A DNA stretch of 64,000 bases from Devosia sp. A16 (GTDB lineage: Bacteria > Pseudomonadota > Alphaproteobacteria > Rhizobiales > Devosiaceae), in contig NZ_CP012945.1 in assembly GCF_001402915.1 (NCBI RefSeq), forward strand, positions 4,317,501 through 4,381,500, in the 5' to 3' direction. Below the pieces are notes generated by a model that had not been told where the DNA came from, did not search any database, and saw only the letters and a list, made by a program, of their open reading frames with translations. This document shows positions 36,901 through 44,576 of the stretch, piece by piece; position 1 is the stretch's first letter; each line of letters opens with the position of its first letter. Both the position numbers and the translations under genes were made by a program.

Positions 36901-37437
36901 GCGATGCTGGAAGAGGCCGTGGCGGCGCTGCGCGACGGCGATGCGGACTACGAGGAGCGCAACGAGTGGAGCCCGACCATCTCCTTGGGCATGCCGGTGA
37001 TGATCCCCGAGTACTACGTGCCCGACCTGCAGCTCAGGATGCAGCTCTATCGCCGTCTGGGCGATCTGTCGGATGCGCGCGAGATCGATGCGGCGGGCGC
37101 CGAACTGATCGATCGCTTCGGACCGCTCCCCGAGGAAGTGGAAGCGCTGCTCAAGGTGATCCTGGTGAAGGCGCTTTGCCGCACCGCCAATGTCGAGAAG
37201 GTCGATGCTGGCCCGAAGGGGGCAGTCGTTACCCTGCGGAACAAGACGTTCCCCAACCCTGCCGGGCTGGTGCGCATGGTGTCTGATCCGCAAATGCAGG
37301 TGCGGATCAAGCCTGATCAGAAACTCGTGTTCAGCCGTGACTGGCCGACAGCTGACGCACGACTGAAAGGAACCGCTGCGATACTGTCGAGAATGGCCCG
37401 TCTCGCCGCTGAATCGGGTGCCGCGGCAACACTCTGA
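33946..37437 (+). CDS. mfd: Transcription-repair coupling factor Mfd
   Basis: Mfd releases RNA polymerase stalled at lesions and recruits UvrA for excision repair. The 1163 residues show, in order, the UvrB-like N-terminal module ([20 protein letters not shown]), the RNA-polymerase-interaction domain ([20 protein letters not shown]), the RecG-like translocase with [37 protein letters not shown] and [10 protein letters not shown], the TRG motif region ([19 protein letters not shown]) and the C-terminal D7 domain. Starts within the sdhE stop. Confidence 0.97.
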   Translation: [1163 protein letters not shown]

Positions 37438-37555
37438 GGTTAAAGCTTTCGGAAGTCCTGTCGGTCATGTTATTGCCCGATTTCGTGCCTTGAAGAGCGC
37501 ACGAAATAGGGTGGCCGGGAGAGTCACCGATGGTAGGACACCACAAGGAAATTCA

Positions 37556-38281
37556 ATGACCCTCAAAAAGCTCGTCGTTGCTGGTTTCGCGGTTGCCGCA
37601 CTGATGATGCCCTCGTTCGGGGCGCTCGCGCAGGACGCCGCTCCGGCAGCCCCCGCCGAGGGTGGGGCCGCACCGGCTGCGCCCGCTGCCGATGCTGCTG
37701 CCAAGCCTGCGGCGCCGGCCGCCAATGCCAATCCCGCTCAGAACTGGCTCAAGGTCTGCGACCCCATCGATGGCGGCAAGCAGGCTTGCATCATGCGTCA
37801 GGTCGTCGTCGCCAATGGCCAGTTCCTCGGCTCGTTCCTGCTGCGCGACGATCCGGGCCAGGAGAGCCGTCTGCTCGCCGTCGCCGCGGTGCCGCTCGGG
37901 GTGCTGCTGCCGTTCGGCCTCACTTGGCAGATCGACGGCGGCAAGCCGATCCGCGTGCCGTTCATGCTGTGCGACCCGCAGAGCTGCGCCACCCAGCTGG
38001 TGATCAACGAGGCCTATGTGAACAGCCTCAAGAAGGGCGGGGTGCTGAAGCTCACCGCCAAGAACCGCCAGAACAAGGACCTGGTGATCGACATCACGCT
38101 CGCCGGTTTCACCTCGGTCTATGACGGCGCCGCCGCGATGACCTTCGACGAATTCAACAAGCAGTCGACCACGCCGTCGGCGCTGGAAAAGCAGCTGCAG
38201 GATCGCGCCGAAGAGCTGCGCAAGCAGCTCGGCACCGATGGCGCCGCTCCTGCTCCGACCACGCCGGCTGCCCCGCAATAA
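37556..38281 (+). CDS. Invasion-associated locus B (IalB) family secreted protein
   Basis: A 241-residue secreted protein. AAGGAA precedes the ATG; the signal peptide ends near residue 26 (FGALAQ) and an Ala/Pro-rich linker of about 35 residues follows. The IalB domain is recognised by WLKVCDPIDGGKQACIMRQV, LLPFGLTWQIDGGKPIRVPF and MLCDPQSCATQLVIN, with paired cysteines. The C-terminus is helical with a second Ala/Pro tail. IalB was named in Bartonella, but in free-living alphaproteobacteria the role is unknown, probably envelope-related. A strong terminator follows. Confidence 0.9.
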   Translation: MTLKKLVVAGFAVAALMMPSFGALAQDAAPAAPAEGGAAPAAPAADAAAKPAAPAANANPAQNWLKVCDPIDGGKQACIMRQVVVANGQFLGSFLLRDDPGQESRLLAVAAVPLGVLLPFGLTWQIDGGKPIRVPFMLCDPQSCATQLVINEAYVNSLKKGGVLKLTAKNRQNKDLVIDITLAGFTSVYDGAAAMTFDEFNKQSTTPSALEKQLQDRAEELRKQLGTDGAAPAPTTPAAPQ

Positions 38282-38302
38282 GCGGGTCGGATGCAGGAAT
38301 CG

Positions 38303-38332
38303 AAAGGGCGCCTTCGGGCGCCCTTTTTGTTT
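38303..38332 (+). terminator. Intrinsic terminator after the IalB gene
   Basis: A perfect 10-bp stem AAAGGGCGCC (38303-38312) / GGCGCCCTTT (38317-38326) with a TTCG tetraloop, followed by TTGTTTG, 21 bases after the stop. A strong Rho-independent terminator. Confidence 0.92.
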
Positions 38333-38505
38333 GATGACTTGACCTCCGATCAATGATCCTCTGTGGACCCTGGCGGCGGTTGAGCTGACCCACTGCAGTT
38401 GCCCCACCGAGTTTGGAGCGCTGTCTGGTGGCAATCGGGGCGCCGGGCCTAGGGGCGCAGTTGTGGGATTTCTAGCCTCAGCGAGCGTTGCAGCATCCCA
38501 CCAGG

Positions 38506-38523
38506 TTCCCGCCTGCGCGGGAA
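38506..38523. repeat. REP-like palindrome
   Basis: Perfect 7-bp stem TTCCCGC (38506-38512) / GCGGGAA (38517-38523) with loop CTGC. This exact kind of TTCCCGCCTGCGCGGGAA palindrome is, from memory, widely dispersed in intergenic regions of many proteobacterial genomes. It lies in the spacer downstream of the IalB terminator and the 3' side of the UbiH-like gene. Confidence 0.6.
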
Positions 38524-38566
38524 AGACGTCGCTGGTGTGCTGATACGCTTTGGTTCACCTGAGCTT

Positions 38567-39727
38567 TCACCCCCGTCCCATCCCCAGCCCGAAGGCCCGC
38601 TTCCGCAGTGGGGGGACCAGGCGCAGGGCCCAGAGGCCGCCGGCCCGCAGCGCTTGGGCCGGCAGGAAATCGCTGAGCAGCGAGCGGAACAGCGCGTCGA
38701 CCATGCCGCCGGTGCGCTCGAGATCCTCGGCGCGGCGGTGTGCGTAATCCGTACTCACGGCGGCGGCCCAACCGGGCATGGTCCGGTCCGCGGCAGCGAG
38801 CGACGCCGCGAGGTCGGCGACATCGCGCAACCCCAGATTGAGCCCTTGCGCGCCGATCGGCGGGAAAGCATGCGCCGCCTCGCCGGCAAGCACGATGCCA
38901 TCCATGCCGGCGCGCTCGACGGTGAGGGTCGAGAGCAGGAACATGTGTGCCGGCGTCAGCAACTGGATGTCGCCGAACAGCCGCTGCGACTTCTCGAGGA
39001 AGGTGGCGCGCAGCCCATCCTGGCCGCTGGCCTGCGCCGCCTTCAACACGTCGCGATCGTCGATCCAGACCAGGTTGGCGCGCGACCCGCCGGCCGGAAC
39101 CAGCGTAAACGGTCCCTGTTCGTAGTGGAACTCGACCGAAGCGCCGCCGAGCGGACGGCCCAGTTCCAGATCGCAGACCAGCGCCGACTGGGTGAAACCA
39201 TGCTCGCGGGCGCGGAAATCGGTGGCGACACGCACCAGCGATTTCTTGCCGTCGGAGCCGACGACGAATGGCGCCTCGACCGTAGTGCCGTCGGCAAGCG
39301 TCAGCACCCAGCCGCTGTCGCCGCGCTCTATGCTGGCGAGCGCCAGCTCGCGTGTCTCCAGATTGCCAAGCGTGGCCCGGGCCGCCTCGAACGCGTCCAG
39401 CAGCTTGATGTTTGGAAAGTTCCAGCCGAAGGCTTCGAGCCCCGCATCCTTGCTGTCGAACAGCGTTTCGGGCGCGCGGATCAGCCGATCGGTGGCGTCG
39501 ATGATGCGGATCTGGGTCAGCGGGTGGCCGAGCGCGGCCGGGTCGCTGATCAGGCCCGAGGCCCGCAGGTAGTCGACGCTCGGGCCCATCAGCGCCGAAG
39601 TCCGGCGGTCGGGCGGTCCCTTGGGGGCGAGGTGCAGGGTGCGTAGCCCGGCGCGAGCGACGGCGACAGCCGCTGCGACACCGGCGAGCCCGCCGCCCAC
39701 CACCACGGCTTCGGGGGCGCCGGTCAT
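38567..39727 (-). CDS. UbiH/UbiF-like FAD-dependent monooxygenase
   Basis: A 386-residue flavoprotein. The dinucleotide-binding motif VVVGGGLAGVAAAVAVARAG is at the N-terminus, VVGSDGKKSLVR is the second (DG) motif, and LAGEAAHAFPPIGAQGLNLG near residue 300 is the FAD/ribityl motif. These define the ubiquinone-biosynthesis hydroxylase family, so it may hydroxylate the quinone ring; several paralogues exist per genome. Its start overlaps the end of the YeeE/YedE gene by four bases, so it is the last gene of that operon. Confidence 0.88.
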   Translation of the reverse strand: MTGAPEAVVVGGGLAGVAAAVAVARAGLRTLHLAPKGPPDRRTSALMGPSVDYLRASGLISDPAALGHPLTQIRIIDATDRLIRAPETLFDSKDAGLEAFGWNFPNIKLLDAFEAARATLGNLETRELALASIERGDSGWVLTLADGTTVEAPFVVGSDGKKSLVRVATDFRAREHGFTQSALVCDLELGRPLGGASVEFHYEQGPFTLVPAGGSRANLVWIDDRDVLKAAQASGQDGLRATFLEKSQRLFGDIQLLTPAHMFLLSTLTVERAGMDGIVLAGEAAHAFPPIGAQGLNLGLRDVADLAASLAAADRTMPGWAAAVSTDYAHRRAEDLERTGGMVDALFRSLLSDFLPAQALRAGGLWALRLVPPLRKRAFGLGMGRG

Positions 39728-40197
39728 CGGGCCAGCGCCAGCCGCTTGTCGCGGCCGCTCGGGATGATCAACGCCCCCGCATAGGAGCCGGCGAACAGGG
39801 CGAGCAGGAAGATCAGCAGGTTGTCGGGCCAGAAGCCGATCAGCGCGATCGCCGGACCGGGGCAGATGCCCGACATCCCCCAGCCGACGCCGAACAGTGC
39901 CGCGCCGGTGAGCAGCGGCGCATCGATATGATGGAATTCGGGCTCGTGGAACTGAGCATCGAACTGCGGCGCCTGACGCCGCTTGCCGATCCGTACGGCG
40001 ACAAACATCACCAGAATCGCGGGGACGATGACGAAGGCGAGGCTCGGGTCCCAGCCACCGGTGGGAATGGCGGTGAAATCGAGAAAGCGCAGGACCTTCA
40101 GCGGATCGACCATCTGCGACACGTAGAGACCGGCGCCGAACAGCAGGCCGCTGAGCGCGGCGGTGGCGAGATAGGGCAAACGCAGGTTGGCGGTCAT
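39724..40197 (-). CDS. YeeE/YedE family membrane protein (second subunit)
   Basis: A 157-residue half-size YeeE/YedE transporter subunit with four hydrophobic segments. GWGMSGICPGPAIALIGFW contains the conserved Cys of the family's channel, and LYVSQMVDPLKVLRFLDF the N-terminal conserved stretch. Full-length YeeE imports thiosulfate; split pairs like this are linked to sulfur-compound uptake. It starts one base after the end of the upstream partner. Confidence 0.88.
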   Translation of the reverse strand: MTANLRLPYLATAALSGLLFGAGLYVSQMVDPLKVLRFLDFTAIPTGGWDPSLAFVIVPAILVMFVAVRIGKRRQAPQFDAQFHEPEFHHIDAPLLTGAALFGVGWGMSGICPGPAIALIGFWPDNLLIFLLALFAGSYAGALIIPSGRDKRLALAR

Positions 40198-40198
40198 T

Positions 40199-40657
40199 TC
40201 AGACGATCCCGGTAAGGGTGACGGTGAGGATGGCGACCGAGAAGAATACGCCGACGGCGACGAACGAACGCTTCGACAGCCGGGCGATGCCGCAGACGCC
40301 GTGTCCCGAGGTGCAGCCATTGCCGATCTTGGTGCCGAAGCCGATCAGCAGGCCGGAAATCGCGATCCATAGTGGGGTAGGAATGTTCCAGCCCGGCGGC
40401 GGCGATGCCAGCTGCGCCGGTGCACCGCCGGGCCCGCCGACCCCCAGGCCGGGGACCAGCCAGGAGGTCGCCAATGCGCCGAGCACAAGGGCGGCGAGGA
40501 ACACCAGCCGCCACACCACCGTCCGGGCCGGCGGTAGCAACTGCCCGAAGATTCCCGAGATACCGGCAATGCGGCCATTGCCGAGCCAGAGCACGGCGGA
40601 GGCAAGCCCGATGAGCGCACCGCCGATCAGGGCGGGGAGGGGAGAGAACGAGTCCAT
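40199..40657 (-). CDS. YeeE/YedE family membrane protein (first subunit)
   Basis: A 152-residue half-size YeeE/YedE protein. The ATG at 40657 begins the typical sequence (PLPALIGGALIGLASAVLWL); GTKIGNGCTSGHGVCGIARL is the diagnostic conserved motif with two cysteines. Together with the next gene it forms a complete transporter, probably for a sulfur compound. No ArsR/BigR-type regulator or persulfide dioxygenase gene is adjacent, unlike many such operons. Confidence 0.88.
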   Translation of the reverse strand: MDSFSPLPALIGGALIGLASAVLWLGNGRIAGISGIFGQLLPPARTVVWRLVFLAALVLGALATSWLVPGLGVGGPGGAPAQLASPPPGWNIPTPLWIAISGLLIGFGTKIGNGCTSGHGVCGIARLSKRSFVAVGVFFSVAILTVTLTGIV

Positions 40658-40858
40658 GGCGGGAACTTTCGAATGGGATCGAACACTTATCTTATCAGTG
40701 AGCCGTTCGCCGGGCCAGCTTCGGCGCGATGCGATCGTCCCACCAGCCGGCACCGCGATGAAAAACCGCACCCTGTGTGGAGCGATGCACGCACTCTTCC
40801 AACCGGGGAGAGCTGGCCCTAAGTATGTCGCCTCGCGATCATTCATCTGGAGCTGTCG

Positions 40859-41728
40859 ATGCTGGAACTCCTCTCCGATCCCAACGCGTGGGCCGCTTTC
40901 CTGACCCTCACGGCGATGGAGATCGTGCTCGGCATCGACAACATCGTCTTTATTTCCGTGCTGGTGTCGCGCCTGCCCAAGGAGCAGGCCGACAGGGCGC
41001 GCAAGCTCGGCCTGGCGCTGGCGCTGATCTTCCGTATCCTGCTGCTCCTGGTGATCTCATGGATCATCGGCTTGACGCAGCCGGCCTTCGAGATCATGGG
41101 CTTTGCGCCCTCGTGGAAGGATCTCATCCTGATCGCCGGCGGCGCCTTCCTCGTTTACAAGGCGACGCACGAAATGCATGCCGAGATCGAGGAGCCGCAC
41201 GAGGCCGATCTCAAGCAGCAGGCCACCAAGGCGTTCGCGGCGATCATCGGCCAGATCATCGTCATCGACCTGGTGTTCTCGATCGACTCGATCGTCACCG
41301 CCGTGGGCATGGCCGACCAGGTCGAGGTGATGATCGCTGCGGTGATCGTCGCGGTCGGCGTGATGTTCGTGGCGTCGGGCCCGGTGGCCGACTTCGTCGC
41401 CAAGCATCCGACCACCAAGATGCTGGCGCTCGCCTTCCTGCTGCTGATCGGCACCTCGCTGGTGGCCGATGGCCTGGGCTTCCACATCCCCAAGGGCTAC
41501 ATCTACGCCGCCATGGGCTTCTCGGTGCTGGTCGAGGCGATCAACATCATTGCCAAGGAGCGCCGCAACCGGCGCGCCGCCGGTGCCGGCCTGCCGCACG
41601 AGGCCGCCGCCGCCACCCATGTTTCCGCCAACGCCGCCGCCGAGGCCCTCGCCCCGGCCAAGCCCCGGCCGAAATCGACGCCCGCCTCGCGGGCCCGCGC
41701 CAAGCCGAAATCAGCCCCGAGGAAGTAA
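40859..41728 (+). CDS. TerC family integral membrane protein
   Basis: A 289-residue TerC/Alx-like protein with about seven transmembrane helices. The acidic motifs LTAMEIVLGIDNIVFISVL and VIDLVFSIDSIVTAVGMA, thought to bind metal, are intact. The C-terminus beyond about residue 235 is an Ala/Pro/Lys-rich cytosolic tail (AKPRPKSTPASRARAKPKSA). TerC proteins export or help load manganese into secreted enzymes in studied bacteria; the role here is inferred. The next gene follows four bases later. Confidence 0.92.
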   Translation: MLELLSDPNAWAAFLTLTAMEIVLGIDNIVFISVLVSRLPKEQADRARKLGLALALIFRILLLLVISWIIGLTQPAFEIMGFAPSWKDLILIAGGAFLVYKATHEMHAEIEEPHEADLKQQATKAFAAIIGQIIVIDLVFSIDSIVTAVGMADQVEVMIAAVIVAVGVMFVASGPVADFVAKHPTTKMLALAFLLLIGTSLVADGLGFHIPKGYIYAAMGFSVLVEAINIIAKERRNRRAAGAGLPHEAAAATHVSANAAAEALAPAKPRPKSTPASRARAKPKSAPRK

Positions 41729-41732
41729 GCCG

Positions 41733-42704
41733 ATGAGCCGCGCCTTTGTCGTCCGTGAATATGGTGGCCCCGAGCAACTGAAGCTCGAGGATGTGGAAGT
41801 CGGTGCGCCCGGGGCGGGCCAGCTGAAGATCCGCAACCGCGCCATCGGTCTCAACTTCGTCGACGTCTACCAGCGCACCGGCCTCTACAAGACGCCGCTG
41901 CCGTTCACCGCCGGCAACGAGGGGGCCGGCGAAGTGATCGCCGTGGGACCTGGCGTGAGCGACTTCAAGGTCGGCGACCGCATCGCCTACCAGGGTCCGG
42001 TCGGCGCCTATGCCGACGAGCGGCTGCTGCCGGCCGACAAGGCCGTGCACCTGCCGCAGGCCATCAGCTACGAAGTCGCTGCCGCGGCACTGCTGAAGGG
42101 CGCCACGGCGTTCTACCTGCTGCACTGGACGCACGCGCTGAAGGCCGGTGAGACCATCCTGGTGCACGCCGCCGCCGGCGGCACCGGGCAGATTCTGGTG
42201 CAGTGGGCAAAGGCCATCGGCGCCCGGGTGATCGGCACCGCCGGCTCGGATGAGAAGTGCGAGATCGTGCGCCAGTGCGGGGCCGACCTTGCCATCAACT
42301 ACAAGACCGACGATTTCGTCGCGCGGGTGAAGGAGTTCACCGGCGGCAAGGGGGTCGACGTGGTCTATGACGGTGTGGGGCAGGCAACCTTCGAGCCTTC
42401 GCTCGATTGCCTCAAGCTGCGTGGCCTGATGGTCAGCTTCGGCAATGCTTCCGGCCCGGTGTCGATGCCTCGGCTCGGCATCCTCGCCGACAAGGGCTCG
42501 CTCTACGTGACGCGACCGACCGGAGCGGCGTATTTCCGCACCGCCGAGGATATTCGCACGGCGGCCGATGCGCTGTTCAACATGATCGAACTTGGCAGGA
42601 TCGAGGTGGCAATCGACCAGACCCGGCCGCTGGCCGAGGCGGTGGAAGCGCAGAAGGCGCTCGAAGCCCGAGCCACCACCGGCTCGACGCTGCTCTTGCC
42701 GTAA
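41733..42704 (+). CDS. Quinone oxidoreductase (zeta-crystallin-like)
   Basis: A 323-residue zinc-free medium-chain dehydrogenase. RNRAIGLNFVDVYQRTGLY, PFTAGNEGAGEV and the NADPH loop VHAAAGGTGQILVQWAKAI are characteristic of NADPH:quinone reductases (QorA type). GAGGAAGTAAGCCG precedes the ATG. It probably shares a transcript with terC. The tRNA-Ser that hosts the integrated element lies 30 bases downstream. Confidence 0.92.
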   Translation: MSRAFVVREYGGPEQLKLEDVEVGAPGAGQLKIRNRAIGLNFVDVYQRTGLYKTPLPFTAGNEGAGEVIAVGPGVSDFKVGDRIAYQGPVGAYADERLLPADKAVHLPQAISYEVAAAALLKGATAFYLLHWTHALKAGETILVHAAAGGTGQILVQWAKAIGARVIGTAGSDEKCEIVRQCGADLAINYKTDDFVARVKEFTGGKGVDVVYDGVGQATFEPSLDCLKLRGLMVSFGNASGPVSMPRLGILADKGSLYVTRPTGAAYFRTAEDIRTAADALFNMIELGRIEVAIDQTRPLAEAVEAQKALEARATTGSTLLLP

Positions 42705-42734
42705 GGCGCGGCTGCCGCTAAACGCGTCGGCGTC

Positions 42735-42824
42735 GGGTAGGTGGCAGAGCGGTTGATTGCTCCGGTCTTGAAAACCGGCGAACGTGAAAGCGTTCCGGGG
42801 GTTCGAATCCCTCCCTACCCGCCA
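42735..42824 (+). tRNA. tRNA-Ser (anticodon UGA), insertion site of the element
   Basis: Ninety bases with acceptor stem GGGTAGG/CCTACCC, D arm, anticodon stem CCGGT/ACCGG with loop CTTGAAA (anticodon TGA), a long class II variable arm (GAACGTGAAAGCGTTC) and T arm GGGGG-TTCGAAT-CCCTC. The CCA end is encoded. Its last 14 bases are repeated exactly at 60998-61011, so integration left the tRNA intact. Confidence 0.95.
42811..42824. other. attL core (tRNA-Ser 3' end)
   Basis: CTCCCTACCCGCCA, the acceptor-stem side and CCA of tRNA-Ser. It is identical to 60998-61011 and differs on both sides, so the exact match is 14 bases. P4-type integrases typically use tRNA 3' ends as attachment sites. Confidence 0.85.
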
Positions 42825-42904
42825 AACCTATTGATATTGCTTGGTTATTTGTCGTATTTCGGTCGCATCATAACGCTCGGCATAACGGCCGTTGGGGGGC
42901 TGCG

Positions 42905-43261
42905 GTGGAGACGAAGAAGGCAATTGGCCGGCAAGGCTGGTGGTTCGCCAGTGTCGACGGGAAAGCGCTGCCCTGTGTGCATAAGTACTGGTGGCCGAGC
43001 GGTGCCATCTACCACGACCCTTTTGAGCGCCATGAAGGGCGCAACATACAGAACCAGTTGAATGAGTACGTTGGCGCGATCATGAATGGTCATCAGGTCA
43101 TACTAACCGACGACAAAGCGATGCTGGATTCCAACGGCAAACTTGTGGGGTTCCAGCGATCTCGCTACATCGCCGTTTACGACGTAGACGACGTCGAATT
43201 CTCAGTCGCTAATGGCCTTCGGTTTCGGTTCGTTAGGCGCTTGCATGAGTTGGAGCCTTGA
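42905..43261 (+). CDS. Hypothetical protein, element left end
   Basis: A 118-residue protein starting at GTG with GGGGGG about five bases ahead. It is rich in aromatic residues (GWWFASVDGKALPCVHKYWW) and looks like a soluble alpha/beta protein; the C-terminal VAVYDVDD-like section has repeated acidic pairs. No family recognised. It is the first element gene after the tRNA, facing inward. Confidence 0.65.
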   Translation: METKKAIGRQGWWFASVDGKALPCVHKYWWPSGAIYHDPFERHEGRNIQNQLNEYVGAIMNGHQVILTDDKAMLDSNGKLVGFQRSRYIAVYDVDDVEFSVANGLRFRFVRRLHELEP

Positions 43262-43290
43262 AGGGGGCGCCCAACCGGACGGCCCCTTCA
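43259..43290. terminator. Hairpin between convergent element genes
   Basis: A perfect 8-bp stem TGAAGGGG (43259-43266) / CCCCTTCA (43283-43290) whose left arm includes the stop codon of the gene ending at 43261. It is followed by GTTGTGCTG rather than a T-run. It sits between two convergent genes and may terminate both. Confidence 0.5.
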
Positions 43291-43301
43291 GTTGTGCTGC
43301 C

Positions 43302-43487
43302 CTACGCCGCCTCGAGCACGTCATCTAGGCAAACGAAGCGTCGACCGTCGTCAAGTCGGACGATGTAGCTGTACTGATCGCCTTTCGCCGGCGTTGGCTC
43401 CATGCGGCCGACTACACTGCCGACGTCCTCAAGTAGGGTGCGGATCCGCTGGCCGAGTGCGAAGGTGGGGGTAGGGGATTGGTTCAT
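43302..43487 (-). CDS. Small hypothetical protein
   Basis: A 61-residue protein. The ATG at 43487 has GGAG seven bases upstream; the longer frame upstream is not needed. The middle (VGSVVGRMEPTPAKGDQYSY, IVRLDDGRRFVCLDDVLEAA) looks like a small SH3/KOW-like beta barrel. Unknown role in the element. Confidence 0.6.
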   Translation of the reverse strand: MNQSPTPTFALGQRIRTLLEDVGSVVGRMEPTPAKGDQYSYIVRLDDGRRFVCLDDVLEAA

Positions 43488-43950
43488 GTTCTGCTCCAGA
43501 TCGGCTTCTGAGGGCCGTTTGCCGGAGGGCGGCCCGGCACCGGGAGTCTCAGAACATGTCCAGAGAACATGCGCCGCGGTCTTCCCCAAAAGGGTCTTGT
43601 ATAACCGTGGCACTCCCGGCATAAGTATGCCGGTCACGCCGACGACAAATCGGCGCGGTCTTTTCGGCGGCTAAGATCCTTGCAGGGATATTTGCCGGCG
43701 CTCTGGGTGCGGAGGGCTTGCAGGCCCAACCGCGGGAGTTTCTGAGGCTCCGCGAACCATCCTGAACCTTTGGATATGACAAGCAGCAAGGAAACTGCCC
43801 TAACGGGCGGCGAACTTGTCGTTTGCATAATTGACAAATCCGTCAGATTTGCTTGTAGGTAACGTAATATGCGTTGTCGCATATTCCTCGGCAGGGGCAT
43901 GCGTTATTATGAGTTGGTGCGATGTTGCTGAGGTGTGCTAGCAGCGGTGC
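43488..43950. promoter_or_regulatory. Regulatory intergenic region of the element
   Basis: About 460 bases with no convincing gene, distinctly A/T-rich from 43790 to 43950. It holds TTGACA at 43831-43836, a short inverted repeat AAATC-CGTCA-GATTT at 43836-43850, the palindrome at 43866-43885 and GCGTTATTATG further on. It lies between a leftward gene and the rightward operon starting at 43951, so it is the likely control region for both. Confidence 0.55.
43866..43885. promoter_or_regulatory. Palindromic operator candidate
   Basis: AATATGCG-TTGT-CGCATATT, a perfect 8-bp inverted repeat in the A/T-rich control region. Its half-site plus two bases (AATATGCGTT) recurs once at the other end of the element, at about 59688-59697 between the integrase and AlpA genes. 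That distribution suggests a repressor of the element binds both. Confidence 0.55.
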
Positions 43951-44076
43951 ATGACATGGACTCGTATTGTACTTATTGGCGTAGCTTTCGTCATCGCGGT
44001 ATCGGCGATCGCGCTGTCGCTCACCGTGCCGCTGGGTGACGCCGAACCGGGCCTAATCGGCTGGCTCGTCCAGTGA
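43951..44076 (+). CDS. 41-residue membrane protein
   Basis: A short gene: MTWTRIVLIGVAFVIAVSAI begins a single transmembrane helix that runs to about residue 27, followed by a short tail (GDAEPGLIGWLVQ). It ends in CAGTGA, and the next gene starts at the GTG within that end, so the two are coupled. No strong ribosome site is evident. Possibly an element-encoded membrane peptide; role unknown. Confidence 0.5.
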   Translation: MTWTRIVLIGVAFVIAVSAIALSLTVPLGDAEPGLIGWLVQ

Positions 44077-44576
44077 CCGAAGAGCGCAAGCCTCGGCGCC
44101 AAGACATCCTCCCTCTATCCCTGCCGCCGCTGGGACTGAGGCGCGAAGTCGCCGCCGCCTACATCGACGTCAGCCCAACTAAGTTCGATCAGATGGTCGC
44201 CGACGGCCGGATGCCCAAACCGAAGGTGATCGACACGCGTCGAGTGTGGTCGCGCATCGAGATCGAGCAGGCATTCGCCCGCCTGCCTGGGGGCGCCGAG
44301 GATGAGCAGGAAGAGGACGAGTGGGAGATCCCGCCCGAAACGCCGGAATTCCGTGCATGGCGGGAGTCGAGAGCTCTTACCGCTTGGGAGAGAAAGTTGC
44401 TGCTCTCACTCCATCGGCGCGGCGCTCCTGCAGCCCCCGAGTCGCTTGCGGGTGCAGGCCCGCAATCTCGCGCCAGCTTGGCCAAGCGAGGCTTCATACT
44501 GGACGATGGGAAGACGCTGTCATTGACCGACTCGGGGCGAGAGCTAGCAGCCGATGCCGCGCGTTCTTGGGCGTAA
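44073..44576 (+). CDS. Helix-turn-helix protein (AlpA/excisionase-like N-terminus)
   Basis: A 167-residue protein with a GTG start overlapping the preceding stop. Residues about 20-65 (LRREVAAAYIDVSPTKFDQM, then VADGRMPKPKVIDTRRVW) match the winged-helix fold of AlpA/MerR-like phage regulators. An acidic linker (EDEQEEDEWE) leads to a second helical region that may be another winged helix (SLAKRGFILDDGKTLSLTD). Likely a regulator or directionality factor of the element. Confidence 0.7.
   Translation: MTEERKPRRQDILPLSLPPLGLRREVAAAYIDVSPTKFDQMVADGRMPKPKVIDTRRVWSRIEIEQAFARLPGGAEDEQEEDEWEIPPETPEFRAWRESRALTAWERKLLLSLHRRGAPAAPESLAGAGPQSRASLAKRGFILDDGKTLSLTDSGRELAADAARSWA

Noticed and set aside
43634-43900. 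An 88-codon minus-strand frame in the element control region
   Set aside because: It spans the A/T-rich promoter region with the palindrome and has no ribosome site.
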